Positions 25,011 to 33,983 of a stretch of DNA of 64,000 nucleotides are shown here, one piece after another. Origin of the DNA: Microtetraspora fusca (lineage in GTDB: Bacteria > Actinomycetota > Actinomycetes > Streptosporangiales > Streptosporangiaceae); the NCBI RefSeq assembly GCF_001570365.1, contig NZ_BBYK01000038.1:294787-358786 (forward strand), read 5' to 3'. A model generated the notes under the pieces. It was not told where the DNA came from. It made no database searches and saw only the letters and a list, made by a program, of their open reading frames with translations. Position 1 is the stretch's first letter. The number at the start of each line of letters is the position of its first letter. A program made the translations under genes and the position numbers.

Positions 25011-26258
25011 TCAGCGGGCGCCGTCGCCCCACAGCGCGGTGAGCGCGGTGGCCGCCAGGGTCTTGACCCCGACCCCGATCGCCCGCTCGTCCACGTCGAA
25101 CTCCGGACGGTGGATGTCGACCTCGTTGACCGCACCGGGAATACGGGTGCCCAGCCGGGCCAGCGCGCCGGGCACCGACTCGAGGTACCAGGAGAAGTCC
25201 TCGCCGCCGAGGCTCTGCGGGGTCGGCACCGCCGCCGTCTCCCCGACCATCTGGACCACCGCGTCGTGCAGCATCTGGATGCTCGTCGCCTCGTTGACCG
25301 TCGGCGGCGTGCCACGGCGGTAGTCGATCTCCGCCTCGACGCCGTACGCCGAGGCCACCGACGTGAGGAGCGCCGCGATGAGGTCGGGCGCCTGCTGCCA
25401 CGCGTCCTCGTCGAGCGAGCGGACCGTGCCCTTGGCCACGCCGACGTCGGGGATGGCGTTGAACGCCGAACCGGCCGTGATCTGGCCCCACACGAGGCTG
25501 AGGCTGGAGCGCGGGTCCACGCGGCGGGACAGCGCGGCCGGCAGTTCGGTGACGATCTTGCTGAGCGCGTACACGAGGTCGACCGTCAGGTGCGGGCGGG
25601 CGGTGTGCCCGCCTGGACCGGAGACCCGGACGGCCAGGCTGTCGCACGACCCGGTGATCGGGCCGGTGCGCAGGCCCACGTGCCCGACGTCGATCCGCGG
25701 GTCGCAGTGAAGCGCGAAGATGCGGTCCACGTCGCTCAGCCCGCCGTCGCGCATGACCTCGAGCGCGCCGCTCGCCGTCTCCTCGGCGGGCTGGAAGATC
25801 AGCCGGACCCGCCCGGGAAGCGCGCCCGCCTCCGCCTGGGCGGCGAGGAACAGCCCCGCGCCGAGGACGGTGGCCGTGTGGACGTCGTGGCCGCAGGCGT
25901 GGCAGGCGCCGGGCACCGTCGAGCGGTACGGCACGTCCTTCTCGTCGTCCATGGGCAGCGCGTCGATGTCGGCGCGCAGCGCCACGGTGGGGCCGCTGTC
26001 CCGGCCGAGGTCCACCCACAGACCGGTGCCGCGGGTGAGGATCCGCGGCTTCAGGTCGGCCTCCAGCAGCCGCTGGACGATCTTCTCCGTGGTGCGGTGC
26101 TCGTTGAAGGCGGTCTCGGGGTGGGCGTGGAGGTCGCGACGGAATTCGATGAGCTCATCGCCGTGCTCGCGCAGGAAGTCGGTCAACTGCCCGGCGAGGT
26201 CGCCGCCCTGGGGAACCTCCGCGTTATCGGGGGCCGCGAGCCTCGATGAGATCGTCAC
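25011..26258 (-). CDS. M20-family amidohydrolase (hippurate hydrolase-like)
   Basis: The 415-residue metallohydrolase has the family motifs RRDLHAHPE, ADIDALPM, GACHACGHDVHTA (metal Cys/His) and IFQPAEET, plus a dimerisation domain around SGPGGHTARPH. Such enzymes remove acyl groups from amino acids, hippurate or similar amides. It begins at GTG 26258 after AAGGAAAG. Just upstream in the leader is a long inverted repeat (26276-26335) that may regulate it. It lies upstream of the nucleoside operon but is separated by a strong terminator, so it is probably an independent unit. Confidence 0.88.
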   Translation of the reverse strand: MTISSRLAAPDNAEVPQGGDLAGQLTDFLREHGDELIEFRRDLHAHPETAFNEHRTTEKIVQRLLEADLKPRILTRGTGLWVDLGRDSGPTVALRADIDALPMDDEKDVPYRSTVPGACHACGHDVHTATVLGAGLFLAAQAEAGALPGRVRLIFQPAEETASGALEVMRDGGLSDVDRIFALHCDPRIDVGHVGLRTGPITGSCDSLAVRVSGPGGHTARPHLTVDLVYALSKIVTELPAALSRRVDPRSSLSLVWGQITAGSAFNAIPDVGVAKGTVRSLDEDAWQQAPDLIAALLTSVASAYGVEAEIDYRRGTPPTVNEATSIQMLHDAVVQMVGETAAVPTPQSLGGEDFSWYLESVPGALARLGTRIPGAVNEVDIHRPEFDVDERAIGVGVKTLAATALTALWGDGAR

Positions 26259-26275
26259 AACTCTTTCCTTCCTCA

Positions 26276-26335
26276 GGCGAACCGCGGCCCACGGGGCATG
26301 GAGGGTGCCGTTCCCTCTACCCGGCGCGGTTCGCC
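26276..26335 (-). promoter_or_regulatory. Structured 5' leader element before the M20 amidohydrolase
   Basis: On the message strand an outer 11-bp stem pairs GGCGAACCGCG (26335-26325) with CGCGGTTCGCC (26286-26276); inside it GAGGG/CCCTC (26317-26313 with 26305-26301) forms a second stem. The 3' arm ends about 6 nt before the GGAAAG ribosome-binding site, so folding could affect initiation. I do not recognise a known riboswitch class. The rest of the 387-bp gap (26259-26645) shows no gene. Confidence 0.5.
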
Positions 26336-26645
26336 GGTTATCGTGATGGCGCTCAGCGGGGCGCGGACCACCTCGCGCCGTGTGCCGGACAGCCGGGTCC
26401 GGAGATCGGCTGAGCGTCGCCGTCGTACCCGCCCTCGCCCAGGTTCGGTGTCAAACGCCCGAGCGGATCTCTGTGGAGTCCCGCTCCACCCGGCGGGCCG
26501 CGATGTCAGGCCACGCCGAAGAGCGAAAGGGTCGCGTAGGCATGTCCGCCACGACCGACCCTTCGTTCACAATCTTTCCACGGTTCCGCCGGGCAAGATG
26601 GGCGATTGACACAGTATTTACGACGAGAATCCGATCACCGCTCGC

Positions 26646-27827
26646 TCAGGTTCCGGAGTGACCGGAACCGCCGACCGACAGCCCGGGGGGCGAGGTGACG
26701 AACCTGTCCTCCGCGAGTTCGACGATCGTCGCGTCGACGACGTCCTCCAGCGAGCCGCCCGCGGCGAGGATCGCCCGCTGCCGCTCGCAGGAGCTCCCCC
26801 GGTCGAGGACCTCGCTCACGACGGCGAGCTCGTCCGAGCAGCCGAGCCGCTCGGCGACCGGCTCCAGCTCGCGCTGCAGCTCGTAGAGCACGTCGCGCAC
26901 CGGCGCGGTGGACCCCTGGTCGTCCGTGATGACGTCGGCGTCGAGGCCGTACCGGGTGGCCCGCCACTTGTTGTCCCGCACGACCCAGGCCGGCGGCCGC
27001 GGCAGCTTGTACCCCCGGTCGAGCTGCTGGTCGAACTGCTGGACCAGGCACTGGGAGAGCGCGGTCACCATCCCGACCTCGCGGAGGGTGGGAATCCCGT
27101 CGAACATCCGGATCTCGATGGTTCCGAAATCAGGATGTGGCCGGATATCCCACCATACCTCCTTAATGCTCCTAATTGTCCCAGCTCTTACCAGAGTGTC
27201 CATGTACTCCTCGAACTCCGTCCAGTCGGCGAGGAGGTGCGGCGGGCCGGCCGTGGGCAGCGCGCCGAAGACGATCGCCCGGCTGGACGCGAGCCCGGTG
27301 TCCTGCCCGCCCCAGCAGGGGCTCGACGAGGTGAGCGCGAGGAAGTGCGGCAGGTACGCGGCCAGGGCGTTGACGATCGGGATCACCTTGTCCTTGTCGC
27401 GTACGCCGACGTGGACGTGCACGCCGAAGGTCTGGATGCGCCAGGCCAGCCACTGCATCTCCTCGACCAGCTCGGTGTACCGCTGGACGGGGGCGTAGAC
27501 CGCGTCGCGCCAGTCGCTGATGGCGTGCGTGCCGGTGCAGGCGAGCGACATCCCGCGCGGCTCGACCGCGTCGCGGAGCCGGTCGATGCTCTTGCTCAGG
27601 TCGGCCACCGCCTCCGCCGCCGTGTGGCAGATATCGGTGACGATCTCGATCTGCGACTGCATCAGCTCGTGCATGGCCTTGGGCCGCGCGCTCTCGCTCA
27701 GCTCGGGGACCGCGGCCAGCACCTCCTTCGCGTCCTGGCGCAGCCGCCTGGTGTGCCGATCGACGAGCTGTAGCTCCCACTCCACTCCCAGAGTCGCCCC
27801 ACGCGAAGGATTGAACTGGATCGCCAC
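26646..27827 (-). CDS. Glutamate-cysteine ligase family protein (YbdK-like carboxylate-amine ligase)
   Basis: This 393-residue protein of the GCS2/YbdK family opens with the signature GATLGVEWELQLVDRHTRRLR and has FGVHVHVGVRDKDKVIPIVNALAAYLPHFLALTSSSPCWGGQDTGLASSRAIVFGALPTAG, with the WWDIRPHPDFGTIEIRMFD metal/ATP region. YbdK proteins ligate a carboxylate to an amine with ATP and show weak glutamate-cysteine ligase activity; the true substrate is uncertain. Start GTG 27827 has GGGAGG upstream. A direct role in mycothiol or ergothioneine synthesis is not supported by neighbours. Confidence 0.88.
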   Translation of the reverse strand: MAIQFNPSRGATLGVEWELQLVDRHTRRLRQDAKEVLAAVPELSESARPKAMHELMQSQIEIVTDICHTAAEAVADLSKSIDRLRDAVEPRGMSLACTGTHAISDWRDAVYAPVQRYTELVEEMQWLAWRIQTFGVHVHVGVRDKDKVIPIVNALAAYLPHFLALTSSSPCWGGQDTGLASSRAIVFGALPTAGPPHLLADWTEFEEYMDTLVRAGTIRSIKEVWWDIRPHPDFGTIEIRMFDGIPTLREVGMVTALSQCLVQQFDQQLDRGYKLPRPPAWVVRDNKWRATRYGLDADVITDDQGSTAPVRDVLYELQRELEPVAERLGCSDELAVVSEVLDRGSSCERQRAILAAGGSLEDVVDATIVELAEDRFVTSPPGLSVGGSGHSGT

Positions 27828-27890
27828 CGCGGACCTCCCGTGCTTCGGAATCGGCGTTCTACTACGCCGTACCCGATTTATCCGCCCGGT

Positions 27891-28097
27891 TTACCCCCTT
27901 CTATTACCTGGCTTCCAGGATCGGAAGACGACCACGGCGAGCACGAGGGCCAGGATGATGTTGACCGCGATGAGGATGCCGTGCACGACGTAGAAGCTCG
28001 TCGGGTGCCCGTCGGCCAGGTTGAACCCGAGATTGATCCATTCAAAGACCATGAAAGCGGCCAGGGCCAGGAGAAAGCCCGATACACGTCTCGACAT
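27891..28097 (-). CDS. SCO4848-like small membrane protein
   Basis: The 68-residue protein has two TM helices (about 5-25 and 37-60), with the conserved-looking segment FEWINLGFNLADGHPTSFYVVHGILIAVNIILALVLAVV. It resembles the SCO4848 family, which in Streptomyces also neighbours a D-alanyl-D-alanine carboxypeptidase gene, as here (divergent, 98 bp). No function is known. Confidence 0.75.
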   Translation of the reverse strand: MSRRVSGFLLALAAFMVFEWINLGFNLADGHPTSFYVVHGILIAVNIILALVLAVVVFRSWKPGNRRG

Positions 28098-28195
28098 GCT
28101 CTCAGTATCGGCATTGCCACCGAGTGCGTACGCCCGCGATCTTTGGGGGATCTGTCACATCATGCGTAAAGATCCAAAGCTAGGCTGAGGCCCCT

Positions 28196-29341
28196 ATGGG
28201 GACCAGCCTGCGCGCCCTCGGGGCGGCCTTCACCGCGGCGACGCTCATCGGCGTCACGCTCTGCACTCCCGCCGCCGCGCGGACCGCGTCGACCACGCGC
28301 GAGAGCGCCGTCGGCGGCGACCTGCTCGCCGGACACGGAGTGATCGCCCCCGCCGGAATCAAGGCACCTCCCAAGACCACCGCCTCCTCGTACGTCATCG
28401 CGGACGCGGACACCGGGCAGGTGCTGGCCGCCAAGGACCCGCACGGCCAGTACCTGCCGGCGAGCACGCTCAAGACCCTGACCGCGGTCACGCTCATCCC
28501 CCGGCTGGACAAGAGCAAGACCGTGAAGCCCAGCCAGGAGGCGTGCAACGAGGAGGGCAGCGCGGTCGGCCTGGTGCCCAAGCCGATCTACAAGGTCGAC
28601 GACCTCATGCGCGCACTGCTGATGGTCTCGGGCAACGACGCCGCCAACGCGCTCGCCGAGGCGCACGGCGGCCTCGCGGTCACCCTCGCCGACATGAACA
28701 AGGAGGCCCGCAGGCTCCAGGCGTACGACACCGTCGCCAAGACGCCGAGCGGCCTGGACCGCCCCGGGCAGCGCAGCTCGGCCTACGACCTCGCGCTGAT
28801 CGCCAGGGCCGGCCTGGCGCTCCCCGAGTTCCGCAAGTACGTGAGCACGAAGACGGCCAAGTTCCCCGCGCCCAAGGGCTACTACGAGATCGGCAACCAC
28901 AACAAGCTGCTCTGGCGCTATCCCGGCATGATCGGGGTGAAGAACGGCTGGACCACGAAAGCGCTCGGCAGCTTCGTCGGCGCGGCCAGCAGGAACGGCC
29001 ACACGATCATCGTCTCGATCATGCACTACGAGGGGTCCTTCTGGGACGACGTCGCCAAGATGCTCGACTGGGGCTTCGCCGCGAGCGGCCGGGCCACGCC
29101 GGTGGGCGCCCTGGTCGAACCCGTGCCCGACACACCGCCGTCCGCCAAGGCGCTCCCGCGCTCGGGCCCGGGGGTCGCCGGGGGCGGCGCCACGCCGATC
29201 CCCTCGGGCACGCCCGTCGCCGCCGTCGACCGCGGCGGCAGCGGGACCGTCGCCGCGTTGATCGCGGGCGGGGTCGGCCTGCTCGGCGGCCTCGCCTGGC
29301 TCCTGTACGGCATCCGCCGCCGCCGCGCGAGCCGCACCTGA
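28196..29341 (+). CDS. D-alanyl-D-alanine carboxypeptidase (class C-type PBP5-like, membrane anchored)
   Basis: The 381-residue S11-family serine peptidase trims the terminal D-Ala from peptidoglycan stem peptides. A signal peptide covers ~1-28. Active-site motifs are SxxK in PASTLKTLTA, SxN in LLMVSGNDAANAL and KNG in IGVKNGWTTKALGSFVGA, in place of the canonical KTG. A Pro/Ser-rich spacer leads to a C-terminal TM helix (VAALIAGGVGLLGGLAWLLYGI) and basic tail, so the enzyme is anchored by its C-terminus. TAGGCT lies 9 nt before the ATG and may be the -10 of a very short leader. Confidence 0.9.
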   Translation: MGTSLRALGAAFTAATLIGVTLCTPAAARTASTTRESAVGGDLLAGHGVIAPAGIKAPPKTTASSYVIADADTGQVLAAKDPHGQYLPASTLKTLTAVTLIPRLDKSKTVKPSQEACNEEGSAVGLVPKPIYKVDDLMRALLMVSGNDAANALAEAHGGLAVTLADMNKEARRLQAYDTVAKTPSGLDRPGQRSSAYDLALIARAGLALPEFRKYVSTKTAKFPAPKGYYEIGNHNKLLWRYPGMIGVKNGWTTKALGSFVGAASRNGHTIIVSIMHYEGSFWDDVAKMLDWGFAASGRATPVGALVEPVPDTPPSAKALPRSGPGVAGGGATPIPSGTPVAAVDRGGSGTVAALIAGGVGLLGGLAWLLYGIRRRRASRT

Positions 29342-29360
29342 CCGGCGGGCGCGCCTGACA

Positions 29361-29387
29361 GGGCGGCGGCTCACCCCGTGGCCGCCC
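29361..29387 (+). terminator. Hairpin after the carboxypeptidase gene
   Basis: A 7-bp GGGCGGC/GCCGCCC stem with a 13-nt loop lies in the convergent gap to the YihY gene. Confidence 0.45.
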
Positions 29388-29456
29388 GCTGGGCGACGTC
29401 CTCTACGCCATGAGCGCCTGACCCGGCCGCCGCGCGAAGCGGGACGCGCCGACGGC

Positions 29457-30392
29457 TCAGGCGGGGAGTGCGGGGGACGGCACGGGCGTCGGCTCGGGCG
29501 GCGGCCCCATCCCCGAGGTGGCCGTCCACGCGGCCGCGTAGAGGACGACGCGGGCCGACAGGTTGATCCAGATCAGCAGGCCCACGACGACGGCGAACGT
29601 GCCGTACACCGGGTTGGCCAGCGTGTGGGACAGGATCAGCGTCGCGAGCTGCTTGAGCACCCCGAAAAGGAAGGCGCCGAGCAGGGCGCCGCCGAGCACG
29701 ACCCGGAACGGCTGCGGCGCCCGCGCCAGCCACACGAACATGATCAAGAAGAGCACGAGGTCGGCGACGAGCGCGGCGAGGAAGCCGGCCAGCCAGACGG
29801 CCATGCCGACCGGTTCGGCGTCGCCCAGGCCGAGCCATCCGGCGACCGTGCTCGTCGCCCCCACGGCGAACGCTCCTATGGCGGCCGACACGAGGAGCGT
29901 CACTCCGGTGAGGAGCAGCGCGACCAGGTCCCTGAGCTTGGCCCGCAGGAAGTCGAGTTGCGGCTCGCGGCTCATCCAGATCTCGCGGAGCGCGAAGCGC
30001 AGGGCGTCGACCGCGCCGAGCCCCGCGTACAGCAGGCCGACCAGGCCGAGGGCGCCCGCCCCCGCCCGTGCCTCGGCGATCCGGCCGATGTCCAGGCGGT
30101 CGGCGAGGCCGGGGAGCTGGTGGTTGATCGCGTCGGTGAGCGCCGCCCGCGCGTCAGGGCGCGCGGCGAGGACGAAGCCGAGCAGCGCGAACGCGAGCGC
30201 GACCAGCGGGAAGAACGACAGGAACGCGAAGTAGGTGAGCGCTCCCGCCAGCCGGCTCCCCGACTGCACCTCGTAGCGATGCAGGGTGCGGAGGAGGTGG
30301 TCGAACCAGGGGAAGCGGATGCGTTCCCGCTCCATCAGCCGGCGGCCGCCCGCCCTGCCCCTGTCGATGAACCGCGTGATCCTCCCGAACAT
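29457..30392 (-). CDS. YihY/BrkB-family inner membrane protein
   Basis: The 311-residue protein has six predicted TM helices. Family hallmarks include SGSRLAGALTYFAFLSFFPLVALAFALLGFV near the N-terminus, GLGAVDALRFALREIW in the middle and YGTFAVVVGLLIWINLSARVVLYAAAW at the end. YihY proteins were once called ribonuclease BN by mistake; their function remains uncertain, with transport or envelope roles proposed. It lies 47 bp downstream of trpS on the same strand, so the two are probably co-transcribed. Confidence 0.88.
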   Translation of the reverse strand: MFGRITRFIDRGRAGGRRLMERERIRFPWFDHLLRTLHRYEVQSGSRLAGALTYFAFLSFFPLVALAFALLGFVLAARPDARAALTDAINHQLPGLADRLDIGRIAEARAGAGALGLVGLLYAGLGAVDALRFALREIWMSREPQLDFLRAKLRDLVALLLTGVTLLVSAAIGAFAVGATSTVAGWLGLGDAEPVGMAVWLAGFLAALVADLVLFLIMFVWLARAPQPFRVVLGGALLGAFLFGVLKQLATLILSHTLANPVYGTFAVVVGLLIWINLSARVVLYAAAWTATSGMGPPPEPTPVPSPALPA

Positions 30393-30439
30393 GACACCCC
30401 AGCCGGAGGACTATCCCGGACCGAGGCCCGGGGATCGGA

Positions 30440-31444
30440 TCAGGAGGAGGGCAGGAAGCCCACGCGCTCGCGCACCTCGGCCATGGTGGCGCGGGCCACC
30501 GCGCGGGCGCGATCGGCTCCCACGGCGAGCAGCCGGTCCAGCTCGGCATCGTCGGCGAGCAGCTTCTCCGTGCGCTCGCGGATCGGTCCGAAGGTGTCGA
30601 GGACCAGCTCGGCCACGTCCTTCTTGAACGCGCCGTAGCCCTGGCCGGCGTAGCGGGCCTCCAGCTCGGGGATCGGGGTGCCGCTCAGCGCCGACTGGAT
30701 GCGCAGCAGGTTGGTGACGCCGGGCTTGTTCTCCTCGTCGGCGCGGACCTCCGTGCCGGTGTCGGTGACCGCGCGCATGATCTTCTTGCGCAGCGGGCCA
30801 GGCTGCTCCAGCAGGTCGAGGATGCCCTGCGGGCTGGAGGACGACTTCGACATCTTCGCCGTCGGCTCCTGGAGGTCGGTGATCTTCTCGACCTCCTTCA
30901 GGATGTACGGGTTGGGCACCTTGAACGTCTGCCCGAACCGGGTGTTGAACCGCTGCGCGAGGTCGCGGCTGAGCTCCAGGTGCTGCTTCTGGTCGACGCC
31001 CACCGGCACCTGGTCGGCCTGGTAGATCAGGATGTCGGCGGCCATCAGGATCGGGTAGGTGAACAGGCCGACGCTGGCCGCGCTCTCGCCGTACTTGGCC
31101 GCCTTGTCCTTGAACTGGGTCATCCGGGCGGCCTCGCCCATGCCGGTCTGGCAGGCGAGGATCCAGGCGAGCTCGGTGTGCTCGCGCACGTGGCTCTGCA
31201 CGAAGACCGTGCAGCGCTCGGGGTCGAGACCGACCGCGAAGAGCTGGGCGGCGGCGATCCGGCTGCGTCGGCGCAGCTCCTCGGGAGCGGGGTTGACGGT
31301 GATCGCGTGCAGGTCCACCACGCAGTAGAACGCCTCATGGGTCTCCTGCATCGCCACCCACTGCCGGACCGCGCCGAGATAGTTTCCCAGGTGGAAGGAG
31401 TCAGCGGTGGGCTGGATTCCGGAGAGCACGCGAGGACGATCCAT
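30440..31444 (-). CDS. trpS: Tryptophanyl-tRNA synthetase
   Basis: The 334-residue class I synthetase charges tRNA-Trp. The HIGH-type motif is SFHLGNYLG in [24 protein letters not shown], and KMSKS is intact in [14 protein letters not shown]. Length and the motifs [24 protein letters not shown] match bacterial TrpRS. ATG 31444 has GAGGTG upstream. No T-box or trp leader is visible. Confidence 0.96.
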   Translation of the reverse strand: MDRPRVLSGIQPTADSFHLGNYLGAVRQWVAMQETHEAFYCVVDLHAITVNPAPEELRRRSRIAAAQLFAVGLDPERCTVFVQSHVREHTELAWILACQTGMGEAARMTQFKDKAAKYGESAASVGLFTYPILMAADILIYQADQVPVGVDQKQHLELSRDLAQRFNTRFGQTFKVPNPYILKEVEKITDLQEPTAKMSKSSSSPQGILDLLEQPGPLRKKIMRAVTDTGTEVRADEENKPGVTNLLRIQSALSGTPIPELEARYAGQGYGAFKKDVAELVLDTFGPIRERTEKLLADDAELDRLLAVGADRARAVARATMAEVRERVGFLPSS

Positions 31445-31487
31445 AGCACCTCATTCTGTCAGCAGAACCGCCGTGCCCGTGACACGA

Positions 31488-32807
31488 TCACTCGGCCGTC
31501 CCGGGGGCCTCCGGGGCCTCGGCGGCGGCGGCGGGCGGGCGGACCACGCGGACGCGTGCGACCCGGCGGCCGTCCATCTCGGTCACGGTCAGCCTGGCCC
31601 CCGGCGCCTCCACCGTCTCGCCCACCTGCGGCAGGTGCCCGAGCGCCGCCATGACGTACCCGCCGAGCGTCTCGTACGGCCCGTCGGGGAGGCGGACACC
31701 GGTCTCGGAGGCGAAGTCGTCCAGGTTGACCAGGCCGTTCACCTCGATGACGCCGGCCACGACGCGCACCGTCCTGGCCGCCTCGTCGTACTCGTCGCGG
31801 ATGTCGCCGACCAGCTCCTCGACCAGGTCCTCCAGGGTGACGATGCCGCGGGTGCCGCCGTACTCGTCCACGACGATCGCCAGGTGGTGACCCTCGTCCC
31901 GCATCTCGGTGAGCGTGGGCAGCACGCGCTTGCTGGCGGGCACGAGCTTGATCGGCCTGATCGGCACGAGTTCGCTGATCGGCTCGATGCGGCCGGTGAG
32001 CACGGGGTCGAGCAGGTCGCGGACGTGCACGAATCCGATGATGTCGTCATACGAATCGCGATAGACCGGGAACCGGGAGTGCGGCATGGTCGCCGCGAGC
32101 ACCGCGGCCTCGGCCAGCGGCGTGTCCGCGGCCATGAACTCCACCTCGGTGCGCGGCAGCAGGACCTCCCTGAGCTGCCGCTTCCCGGCCGTGAACACCT
32201 CGGCGATCACGTTGCGCTCGTCTTCCGTGAGCTCCTTGTGGCCCACGATGATGTCGCGGAGCTCCTCCGTGGTCATCGCGGCCCGGTCGGCCGAGGGGTT
32301 GCCGCCGAGCAGCCGGACCACGCCGTTGGTCGACACGGACAGCAGCCAGATCACCGGCCGGGACAGGGTCGCGATCAGGTCGAGCAGCGGCGCGACCGCG
32401 AGGGACATCCCCTCGGCGCGCTGCCGCGCGAACCGCTTGGGCGCGAGCTCGCCGAAAACCAGCGTGAAGTACGAGATGGCCAGGGTGACCACGGCGAACG
32501 CGACGGGCGCGGCGACCCTTGCGGACAGCCCCCAGCCCTCCATGACGGGTTCGAGTCGTGCCGCGAGCGTGTCCGCGCCGAGCGCGGCGGACAGCACGGT
32601 CGCGACCGTCACGCCGACCTGGACGGCGGACAGGAACCGGTTGGGGTCGCGGGCGAGCTTCTGCACGCGCGCTCCCCTGCGCCCCTGCCTGCTCAACCTG
32701 CGTATCTGGCTGTCGCGCAGGGAGACCATCGCCATCTCCGCCGCCGCGAAGAACCCACAGATCAGGATGAACATCAGGACGAGGGGGATGCTCACCGCGA
32801 CACTCAC
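31488..32807 (-). CDS. CorC/HlyC-type membrane protein with DUF21 and CBS domains
   Basis: The 439-residue protein starts at GTG 32807. A DUF21 (CNNM) membrane domain with four helices (~1-190) has FFAAAEMAMVSLRDSQIRRL and LVFGELAPKRFARQRAE. A CBS pair follows (MPHSRFPVYRDSYDDIIGFVHVRDLL; HHLAIVVDEYGGTRGIVTLEDLVEELVGDIRDEYD), then a C-terminal CorC/HlyC domain (NLDDFASETGVRLPDGPYETLGGYVMAALG). Relatives are implicated in magnesium/cobalt efflux. It lies 43 bp upstream of trpS on the same strand. Confidence 0.9.
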   Translation of the reverse strand: MSVAVSIPLVLMFILICGFFAAAEMAMVSLRDSQIRRLSRQGRRGARVQKLARDPNRFLSAVQVGVTVATVLSAALGADTLAARLEPVMEGWGLSARVAAPVAFAVVTLAISYFTLVFGELAPKRFARQRAEGMSLAVAPLLDLIATLSRPVIWLLSVSTNGVVRLLGGNPSADRAAMTTEELRDIIVGHKELTEDERNVIAEVFTAGKRQLREVLLPRTEVEFMAADTPLAEAAVLAATMPHSRFPVYRDSYDDIIGFVHVRDLLDPVLTGRIEPISELVPIRPIKLVPASKRVLPTLTEMRDEGHHLAIVVDEYGGTRGIVTLEDLVEELVGDIRDEYDEAARTVRVVAGVIEVNGLVNLDDFASETGVRLPDGPYETLGGYVMAALGHLPQVGETVEAPGARLTVTEMDGRRVARVRVVRPPAAAAEAPEAPGTAE

Positions 32808-33000
32808 GGTCGCCCCTCGCGGGCACGAGCACGGCACCCGTGCTCGCCGGCCCGCTCGCTACTCTCGCTCACGCCTTCGATCCGTTCGCACGGTGCTGAT
32901 CGGCTCAGCCTACTGCCTGACATGAGACCCGTGTCCCACCTCCACGGCGTAAGCTGGGAAGGGACGTACATAATCCAACAAATTCAATCAGGAGCGAACA

Positions 33001-33948
33001 GTGCGGCTGATGGTCACGGGCGGAGCGGGATACATCGGCAGCGTCGTGGCGGCGCAGCTCGTCGAGGCGGGGCACGACGTCACCGTGCTCGACGACCTGT
33101 CGACCGGCCACGCCGACGCCGTTCCCGACGGCGCGCGGTTCGTCAAGGGGTCGATCACCGAGGCCGGCGACCTGCTGGCCGAGGGGTTCGACGGCGTGCT
33201 GCACTTCGCCGCCAAGTCGCTCGTCGGCGAGTCCGTCGAGCGGCCGGGGCTGTACTGGTCGCACAACCTCGGCGGCACCCTCGCCCTCCTCGACGCGATG
33301 CGCCGGGCGGGCGTCGGCCGCATCGTCTTCTCCTCCACCGCCGCCACGTACGGCGAGCCGGAGAGCACGCCGATCCCCGAGACCGCGCCCACCCGGCCGA
33401 CCAACCCCTACGGGGCGTCCAAGCTCGCCGTCGACACCGCCCTGACCGCCTACGCGGGCCTGTACGGCCTGGCCGCGGTGAGCCTGCGCTACTTCAACGT
33501 GGCCGGCGCGTACGGCCGGTTCCGTGAGCGGCACGACACCGAGACCCACCTGATCCCGAACGTCCTCAAGGTGGCGCTCGGTGAGCGGGAGTCGGTCAGT
33601 CTGTTCGGCGACGACTACCCCACGGCCGACGGCACCTGCGTCCGCGACTACGTCCACGTCGCCGACCTGGCCCGCGCGCACCTGCTCGCCCTGGACGCCT
33701 GCGCCCCCGGCACGCACATCGTCTACAACCTGGGCAACGGCACCGGGTTCTCGGTGCGCGAGGTCGTCGAGGTGTGCCGCGAGGTCACCGGCCACGAGAT
33801 CCCCGCGGTGTTCGGCCCGCGGCGGCCCGGGGACCCGGCCGTGCTGGTCGCGTCGTCGGAGAAGATCCGGCGCGAGCTCGGCTGGGAGCCCGACCACACG
33901 ACGCTGCACTCGATCGTGCGGGACGCCTGGACCGCCCTCCGGTCGTAA
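33001..33948 (+). CDS. galE: UDP-glucose 4-epimerase
   Basis: The 315-residue short-chain dehydrogenase/reductase interconverts UDP-glucose and UDP-galactose. NAD-binding GGAGYIGS is at residues 7-14; the catalytic Ser/Thr is in [11 protein letters not shown] and the Tyr/Lys pair in [21 protein letters not shown] and [15 protein letters not shown] are typical of GalE. GTG 33001 follows AGGAG at 7 nt. CATAAT at 32969-32974 could be the -10 box. The gene stands alone between divergent and convergent neighbours. Confidence 0.93.
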   Translation: MRLMVTGGAGYIGSVVAAQLVEAGHDVTVLDDLSTGHADAVPDGARFVKGSITEAGDLLAEGFDGVLHFAAKSLVGESVERPGLYWSHNLGGTLALLDAMRRAGVGRIVFSSTAATYGEPESTPIPETAPTRPTNPYGASKLAVDTALTAYAGLYGLAAVSLRYFNVAGAYGRFRERHDTETHLIPNVLKVALGERESVSLFGDDYPTADGTCVRDYVHVADLARAHLLALDACAPGTHIVYNLGNGTGFSVREVVEVCREVTGHEIPAVFGPRRPGDPAVLVASSEKIRRELGWEPDHTTLHSIVRDAWTALRS

Positions 33949-33983
33949 AAACCCTGCTTCGCGGGGGGAATTGTGATGGGATC

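Noticed and set aside
24613-25323. A plus-strand frame of 236 codons in the gap before the BMP operon
   Set aside because: It crosses the BMP promoter, the terminator hairpin and the antisense of the M20 gene, with biased composition and no RBS.
26606-26611. A perfect TTGACA on the plus strand
   Set aside because: No -10 box at the right distance, and it points into the 3' end of a minus-strand gene.
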